Below, piece by piece: positions 45,910 through 50,812 of a DNA stretch of 50,812 nucleotides. The position numbers and the translations under genes are program-made. The notes under the pieces are model-generated. The model did no database searches. It was not told the DNA's origin and was given only the letters and a program-made list of their open reading frames with translations. The DNA comes from Bacteroidetes bacterium ADurb.Bin145 (GTDB taxonomy: Bacteria > Bacteroidota > Bacteroidia > Bacteroidales > VadinHA17). Positions within the stretch are counted from its first letter, which is position 1. Each line of letters starts with the position of its first letter. The DNA lies in contig MWDJ01000024.1 in assembly GCA_002070505.1 (NCBI GenBank), positions 1-50,812 on the forward strand. The letters run 5' to 3'.

Positions 45910-46279
45910 AGTGTGATTTATTTAATATTTTTTCAGATACCATATTTTTTAGGATCACCGGGAATAAATTGATTCTGATAATAATGTATTAATCGCGGCA
46001 CTCACAAAAGGTAAAAATAAATTAAATACCTGTAACATCCGCTTCCGAATGCACGGTTTTTATTAAATTTATCTTCATTCAACATGATAAAAATATAGTT
46101 GTCAGAGACCATGGACAATTTTGCATTGATTTTCTTCGTCTACCCCGACCCCAAGGGGAGCGAAGAAAATCAATTTACTCCCCCCTCGCCTTCGCGTAGC
46201 CGCTTCGGCGGAGCAAGGTTGGGGTTGGGGTAAATAAATTGATTTTCAAGCGATTTATAAACTCATTAACAAATCATAT
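45910..46279. other. Intergenic region with three-arm palindromic element, no gene
   Basis: This 370-bp gap lies between divergent genes. The left half is AT-rich without a clear gene or promoter; the right half holds the palindromic element at 46125-46247 with GC-rich words (ACCCCGACCCCAAGGGG; GGTTGGGGTTGGGG). No coding frame was recognised. Confidence 0.6.
46125..46247. repeat. Palindromic element with three competing arms
   Basis: Arm A, ATTGATTTTCTTCG (46125-46138), is the reverse complement of CGAAGAAAATCAAT (46161-46174). Arm B, GAAAATCAATTTA (46165-46177), is also the reverse complement of TAAATTGATTTTC (46235-46247, arm C). A:B and B:C hairpins use overlapping bases of B and cannot form together. 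The element ends 32 bases before the acyltransferase-like gene. It may be a small mobile repeat or a structural switch in the leader. Confidence 0.65.
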
Positions 46280-47402
46280 ATGGAAAAAGAGAATAAGCTT
46301 GGTTCGGAACGTCTGGTCTCCCTTGATGCATTACGCGGTTTCGATATGTTCTGGATAATGGGAGGAGAAGGGATCTTCATTGCCCTGGCCTCTATCACCG
46401 GATGGCCGGTATTTAAATGGTGTGCCGAACAGCTCGAACATGTTCCCTGGAATGGCTTTCACTTTTATGATATGATATTCCCGCTTTTCCTTTTTATTGC
46501 AGGAATATCCTTCCCTTTTTCCCTTCGGCGGCGCCTGGAGAGAAACGAAAATACTGCTTCTCTTTACAGGCATATAATTTTCAGGGGCCTCATCCTTGTC
46601 TTACTGGGCATCCTCTTTAATAACGGCCTGAGATTCAATCTCCCGGAATTAAGATATGGCAGTGTCCTCGGCCGTATAGGTTTGGCGTGGATGTTCGCAG
46701 CCATTATCTTCATCAATACAAAAAAAAACAGCAAGAATGATCTGGTGCTGCAGCTTATTAATAGGTTATTACCTCCTGCTCTTGCTTTTCCCTGCTCATG
46801 ACCTTGGTTCGAATGATATTTTCTCACGGGAAGGGAACCTCGCAAGTTATATTGACAGGATCCTGCTTCCCGGAAGACTTTATCTCGGGAACCACGATCC
46901 GGAAGGCATCCTCAGCACTATACCTGCTGTCTCAACAGCCCTTCTCGGAATGTTCACCGGAGAGTTCCTGCTTTCAGATTATCTGAAGGACAAACCTCTG
47001 AAAAGGGTGCTGCTGATGGGCATCGCAGCAATAATACTTATGGCAGCAGGTAAACTGTGGAACCTTGTATTCCCCATAAATAAGAACCTGTGGACAAGCT
47101 CATTTGTCTGCTGGGTCGGAGGATTGAGCCTCCTGCTCTTTGCCGTTTTCTATCTCATAATTGATGTCTGGCACTTTAAAAAGTGGGCCTTCTTCTTTGT
47201 CGTTATAGGGATGAATCCCATAACTATTTACCTTGCTGAAAGGATCATAAATTTCAGATCAGCCTCAAACTTTTTCTTTGGAGGGATATCAGATCTCCTG
47301 CCAGAAACATGGGCCCCTCTGGTAAATGCAATTGGTGTTACAGCTATTGGCTGGGTTTTTCTGTATTTCCTCTATAAAAGGAAAATCTTTCTCAAAGTAT
47401 AG
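46280..47402 (+). pseudogene. Membrane acyltransferase-like (DUF5009/heparan-glucosaminide N-acetyltransferase type), frameshifted
   Basis: Two overlapping frames together make one polytopic membrane protein of about 370 residues. The first (46280-46801) begins RLVSLDALRGFDMFWIMGGE, the signature of this family, and holds several membrane segments up to INTKKNSK. The second frame continues IWCCSLLIGYYLLLLLFPAHDLG (from about 46740 to 47402) with the remaining segments, including IGMNPITIYLAE near the end. The change of frame falls at a run of nine A (46720-46728): one extra base there explains it. Family members transfer acetyl groups to sugars across a membrane. This may be a pseudogene, a sequence error, or a gene expressed through slippage on the A run. 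It is followed 25 bp on by a glycosidase. Confidence 0.8.
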
Positions 47403-47427
47403 GATTAAAATAATTGACTGAAAAAAT

Positions 47428-50277
47428 ATGACAAGACGATTAATATTGATCATTCTGTTTGCCTTTCAGGCTTTTTTCGCCACAGCTCAGAAAACAGAAC
47501 TCAGATGGCCTGAGCTTACCCGTGAAAGCAGGCCGTGGACGCGCTGGTGGTGGCCCGGCAGTATTGTCACCAAAGAAGACCTGACAGCTGCTATGGAGAA
47601 ATATAAAAAGGCCGGTCTCGGAGGTATGGAAATAGCTGTTATCTATGGTGTCAGAGGACAGGAAGATAAATTCATCAGCTACCTTTCGCCTCAATGGCTG
47701 GAAATGTTCAGTCATACCCTTAAGGAAGCTGACAGACTCGGACTGGGTATTGATCTCTCAAATGCATCCGGGTGGCCTTTCGGTGGTCCCTGGGTGGATA
47801 CTGACAACGCATGCAGGAATATAAAATACAGGACATACTACCTTGCCGGAGGGCAGAGACTGGAAGAGAAGATCGGATTTACCCAGGAACCCCTGATAAG
47901 AGCCGTCGGACAGAAACCGGAAATAGCACAGCTCGTTGAACCCATAAGCAAAAATAAAGACCTTCAGCTTTATGCCATCGACCAGATAAGGTTTGAGAAG
48001 CCTCTCCCGCTCTATTCCCTGATCGCATATTCCGATTCGGGTGAGATCGTTGATCTCTATGACTATGTTACTCCTGAGAGCACCCTTGACTGGACAGCGC
48101 CTCCGGGCAACTGGACAATCTATGCCCTCTTTGAGGGATGGCATGGAAAGATGGTTGAGCGTGCCGGTCCGGGTGGTGAAGGAAACGTGATCGATCATTT
48201 CTCGGGAATAGCGATCGACAACTACCTGGATCATTTCACTGAATCGTTCAGGGATCAGGATTTACGGTCACTGAGGGGGTTTTTCAACGATTCTTATGAA
48301 GTTGATGATGCTTCCGGGCAATCAGACTGGACGGATCAGCTGTTCTATGAGTTCTACCTGCGGCGGGGTTATAACCTGGGTGAGAACCTGCCGGCTCTTT
48401 TTGGCAAAGATGATCCTGAAAAGAATGAACGTGTCCTTTCCGATTACCGCCAGACAATGGGGGAACTGATTCTTGAGAAATTTACAATGCACTGGACGCA
48501 ATGGGCCAACAGGCAGGGAAAAACAACCCGTAACCAGGCTCACGGCTCCCCGGGAAATATTCTCGACCTTTATGCGGCTTCCGATATTCCCGAAACCGAG
48601 GGCGATGACATAACAAGGCTTAAATTCGCCTCATCAGCCGCTAATGTGACCGGAAGGAGACTTGCCTCCTGTGAAGCTGCAACATGGCTAAATGAGCATT
48701 TTCTCTCAACACTGGGTGATATCAAAAAAGCTTCAGACAAGTTTTTCCTGAGCGGAATAAATCATCTCTTTTATCACGGAACATGCTTCTCGCCGCAAAA
48801 CGAACCATGGCCGGGCTTCCTTTTCTATGCCTCAGTCGAACTGACGCCTTCAAATCCGCTTTGGAACGACTTCAGAGGTCTTAACAGCTATATCACCCGG
48901 GTCCAGTCTTTCCTTCAGCAGGGAGTGGCTGATAATGACATACTTCTCTATTTCCCGATCTTCGACAGATACGCAGCATCAGGCAGCGGACTGCTTGAGC
49001 ATTTCGACGGAATAAGTCCGGCATTTGATGGTTCTCCTTTTAAAGCAGCTGCGGAATTGATGCTTGAGAAGGGTTATCCTTTCGATTATATCTCCGACCT
49101 TCAGATCAAGAATACCGAAGTGCTTGAAGGATTCCTTCAGACAGAAGGTAACATTTACGAAACTCTGATCCTGCCCGGATGCAAATATATACCGGTCGAG
49201 ACTTTTTCACATATTCTGAAGATGGCTAATGAAGGGGCTATTATATTAGTATACGATGATCTGCCGCAAAGTGTTGCAGGATGGGCCGATATTGAGGAAA
49301 AAACGACAGTCTTCAACCAGTTGAGAAATGGTATCCGTTTCGCTCCGACAAATAACCTCCAGGTCATGAAAGCCACATATGGACATGGCGCCATACTAAT
49401 GGCAAAAGATCTTAATGAATTGCTTTCTTTCGCCGGCGTAAGACGGGAACAAATGACCGGTAAGGGGATCCGCTTCATTAGACGCGCGACCTCCGATGGT
49501 TATAACTATTTTGTTTTGAATCAGGCAAAAGAAAAGTTCGAAGGATGGCTACCACTGAAGGCAGAAGCCTCCTCAGCAGCAATTTTTAATCCGATGACCG
49601 GAAAATCGGGAATCGCCGGATCAAGAACCGGCAATGATGGACGGACTGAAGTTTATGTGGTTCTGAACCCTGATGAGTCGCTTATCATAACCACTTATAA
49701 TAAAATTATAAAAGGCATACCTTATGTTTTTTATGATGCGATTTCAAAACCATTGGAAATCAAAGGAACCTGGAAAGTAGATTTCATTGAAGGAGGACCA
49801 GTTCTTCCACCTTCATCAGAGATTGCAGCACTGAATTCATGGACGGACATCGGACCTGAGGAATTCCGGAATTTCTCAGGTACGGCCCGGTATGCTATAA
49901 GGTTTTCCCGACCGGCAGTTAAGGCTGATTCATGGCTGCTGGACCTTGGAAGAGTGGCTGAGAGCGCCACTGTTATCCTCAACAGCCGGGAGATCGCTGT
50001 TCTGACCGGTCCGGATTTTAAAATTGAAATAGATAAGAAACTGGTACAATCCCAAAACACCCTTGAAGTAAAAGTCTCCAACCTGATGGCCAACAGGATA
50101 GCATATATGGACAGGAATAAAATTGAATGGAAGAAATTTTATAACGTCAATATGGCTGCAAGGCTAAAACAAAACTCCCTGAACGGTGTTTTTGATGCAT
50201 CATCGTGGCAGCCTCTGGAATCGGGATTAATAGGCCCTGTAACTATAAGTGCTCTGAAGAAAAAGAAAATCAATTAG
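47428..50277 (+). CDS. GH106-like alpha-L-rhamnosidase family glycosidase, secreted
   Basis: A 949-residue protein with a Sec signal (1-20, ending FATAQ). The beginning of the mature part, SRPWTRWWWPGSIVTKEDL (about 34-52) and KAGLGGMEIAVIYG (about 60-74), plus DLSNASGWPFGGPWV (about 109-123), is characteristic of the GH106 group found in Bacteroidota. The catalytic region runs to roughly residue 620; a middle domain follows; the C-terminus (about 800-940) is a GH2-like sugar-binding jelly roll (WLLDLGRVAESATVILN; NTLEVKVSNL). Expected to release terminal L-rhamnose from plant or bacterial glycans. It follows the frameshifted acyltransferase gene closely and may share its transcript. Exact catalytic residues were not assigned. 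Confidence 0.75.
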   Translation: MTRRLILIILFAFQAFFATAQKTELRWPELTRESRPWTRWWWPGSIVTKEDLTAAMEKYKKAGLGGMEIAVIYGVRGQEDKFISYLSPQWLEMFSHTLKEADRLGLGIDLSNASGWPFGGPWVDTDNACRNIKYRTYYLAGGQRLEEKIGFTQEPLIRAVGQKPEIAQLVEPISKNKDLQLYAIDQIRFEKPLPLYSLIAYSDSGEIVDLYDYVTPESTLDWTAPPGNWTIYALFEGWHGKMVERAGPGGEGNVIDHFSGIAIDNYLDHFTESFRDQDLRSLRGFFNDSYEVDDASGQSDWTDQLFYEFYLRRGYNLGENLPALFGKDDPEKNERVLSDYRQTMGELILEKFTMHWTQWANRQGKTTRNQAHGSPGNILDLYAASDIPETEGDDITRLKFASSAANVTGRRLASCEAATWLNEHFLSTLGDIKKASDKFFLSGINHLFYHGTCFSPQNEPWPGFLFYASVELTPSNPLWNDFRGLNSYITRVQSFLQQGVADNDILLYFPIFDRYAASGSGLLEHFDGISPAFDGSPFKAAAELMLEKGYPFDYISDLQIKNTEVLEGFLQTEGNIYETLILPGCKYIPVETFSHILKMANEGAIILVYDDLPQSVAGWADIEEKTTVFNQLRNGIRFAPTNNLQVMKATYGHGAILMAKDLNELLSFAGVRREQMTGKGIRFIRRATSDGYNYFVLNQAKEKFEGWLPLKAEASSAAIFNPMTGKSGIAGSRTGNDGRTEVYVVLNPDESLIITTYNKIIKGIPYVFYDAISKPLEIKGTWKVDFIEGGPVLPPSSEIAALNSWTDIGPEEFRNFSGTARYAIRFSRPAVKADSWLLDLGRVAESATVILNSREIAVLTGPDFKIEIDKKLVQSQNTLEVKVSNLMANRIAYMDRNKIEWKKFYNVNMAARLKQNSLNGVFDASSWQPLESGLIGPVTISALKKKKIN

Positions 50278-50400
50278 GAATTACGCCTAAAAATCTGTAT
50301 ATTAAATATTTAAAAGATGTTGGCTGAAAATTTATGGTTTTTGTAAGGTCAGCAAAAATCCTTTACTCAGGTTTATTATATGGTATTCGTTGTTGGGATG

Positions 50401-50522
50401 GAGATCCCTCTCTCGTCAATCCTTCGCCTGCTCAGGGAAGATTCACTTTGCTGAAACCCCTTATGGTATTTCTGGAATGGGAAGGAGATTCTTCACTCGT
50501 CAATCCTTCGCAAGCTCAGAAT
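50401..50522. repeat. Two diverged copies of an imperfect-palindrome repeat
   Basis: Copy 1 (about 50401-50441) and copy 2 (about 50483-50522) share GGAGAT, CTCGTCAATCCTTCGC and GCTCAG. The parts that differ change together: ATCCC with GGGA in copy 1, ATTCT with AGAAT in copy 2, keeping the ends complementary. A related minus-strand phrase lies inside the element at 14311-14475. Confidence 0.7.
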
Positions 50523-50609
50523 ATCCTCGATCGGGATAAGACAGCCTCTTTAGGGTATGGGGAAATATTCATATCTGGCCGAGAATGGATGAGCCTTAGC
50601 AACTTTCCA

Positions 50610-50735
50610 GCTCTGAAAGAGCTTGATGTGAATAGCCCCAAATCAATCTGATTATGATATCCACTGTGCTACTCCGCTCTGAAAGAGCTTGATGTGAATA
50701 ACCCCAAATCAATCTGATTATGATATCCACTGTGC
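50610..50735. repeat. 66-bp-period direct repeat
   Basis: Two copies (starting at 50610 and 50676) of a word beginning GCTCTGAAAGAGCTTGATGT and ending ATATCCACTGTGCT, with one base difference over about 60 bp. Each begins with a small hairpin (GCTCT GAA AGAGC). Non-coding; it resembles intergenic repeats rather than a gene duplication. Confidence 0.85.
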
Positions 50736-50812
50736 TATGAGATGGTCTAGAAGGACTGGACAATTTATTTATCAAATATAAGTGTTTATGTTGAAATGAG
50801 GGGGTTTGGGGG

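Larger units (their letters stand above)
50278..50812. other. Right-edge intergenic region with several repeats, no gene
   Basis: A 535-bp stretch without a recognisable gene. It holds two related structured repeats (about 50401-50441 and 50483-50522), a 66-bp-period direct repeat (50610-50735) and a terminal G-rich GAGGGGGTTTGGGG word. A frame open at 50334-50651 runs through the repeats and shows no family features, so I do not call it. Confidence 0.6.

Noticed and set aside
46737-47402. Independent second membrane-protein gene
   Set aside because: It continues the acyltransferase protein after the A9 frameshift and has no own family-like N-terminus.
50334-50651. 105-codon plus-strand frame
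   Set aside because: It crosses intergenic repeats, contains repeated DPSLVNPSPAQ-like words and shows no protein family.

Overview
The window looks like a chromosomal segment of a Bacteroidota (Bacteroidales-like) bacterium. The signs are Bacteroidetes-type promoter elements (TAnnTTTG at -7, TTTG near -33), A-rich start regions mostly without Shine-Dalgarno sequences, secreted glycosidases with Sec or lipoprotein signals, Tat-exported Gfo/Idh/MocA and TIM-barrel proteins, a NIPSNAP protein, an Ig-like-repeat surface protein, and the family-typical DAHP synthase-chorismate mutase fusion. This assignment is inferred from gene content, not from a marker gene.

Left flank (1-17 kb), mostly minus strand: the start of an Ig-like-repeat secreted protein cut by the window edge, a CstA-type transporter, and a carbohydrate-processing region. 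That region holds an exported NagA-like amidohydrolase, a GH29 fucosidase, a nucleotidyltransferase/GHMP-kinase fusion beside a GDP-mannose 3,5-epimerase-like protein, a GH27 alpha-galactosidase, two exported TIM-barrel isomerase-like proteins, a GH2-like protein with an apparently shortened barrel, and a penicillin-acylase gene interrupted by one in-frame TAA.

Core (17.5-43.7 kb), all plus strand: four amino-acid biosynthesis units in a row. They are ilvD-ilvB-ilvN-ilvC-leuA-leuC-leuD-cimA/leuA2-leuB; a complete hisG-D-C-B-H-A-F-IE operon; pheA-aminotransferase-tyrA-aroF/CM-aroA; and a lone trpB2. Each begins with its own promoter, a 14-21 residue leader peptide rich in the matching amino acid (Leu/Ile/Val, His, Phe+Tyr, Trp) and an intrinsic terminator. 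In every case an alternative antiterminator pairing can be drawn. This is ribosome-mediated attenuation four times over. I see no separate terminator between units, so each leader also gates read-through from the unit before it.

Right flank (43.7-50.8 kb): a NIPSNAP protein and a Tat-exported Gfo/Idh/MocA oxidoreductase on the minus strand, converging on trpB across a bidirectional terminator. On the plus strand follow a membrane acyltransferase-like gene broken by a frameshift at an A9 run and a GH106-like glycosidase.

The longer intergenic gaps are rich in short tandem arrays (7-, 9-, 24- and 66-bp periods) and GC-rich inverted repeats, some resembling small non-autonomous elements. No tRNA, rRNA, CRISPR array or transposase gene was recognised.
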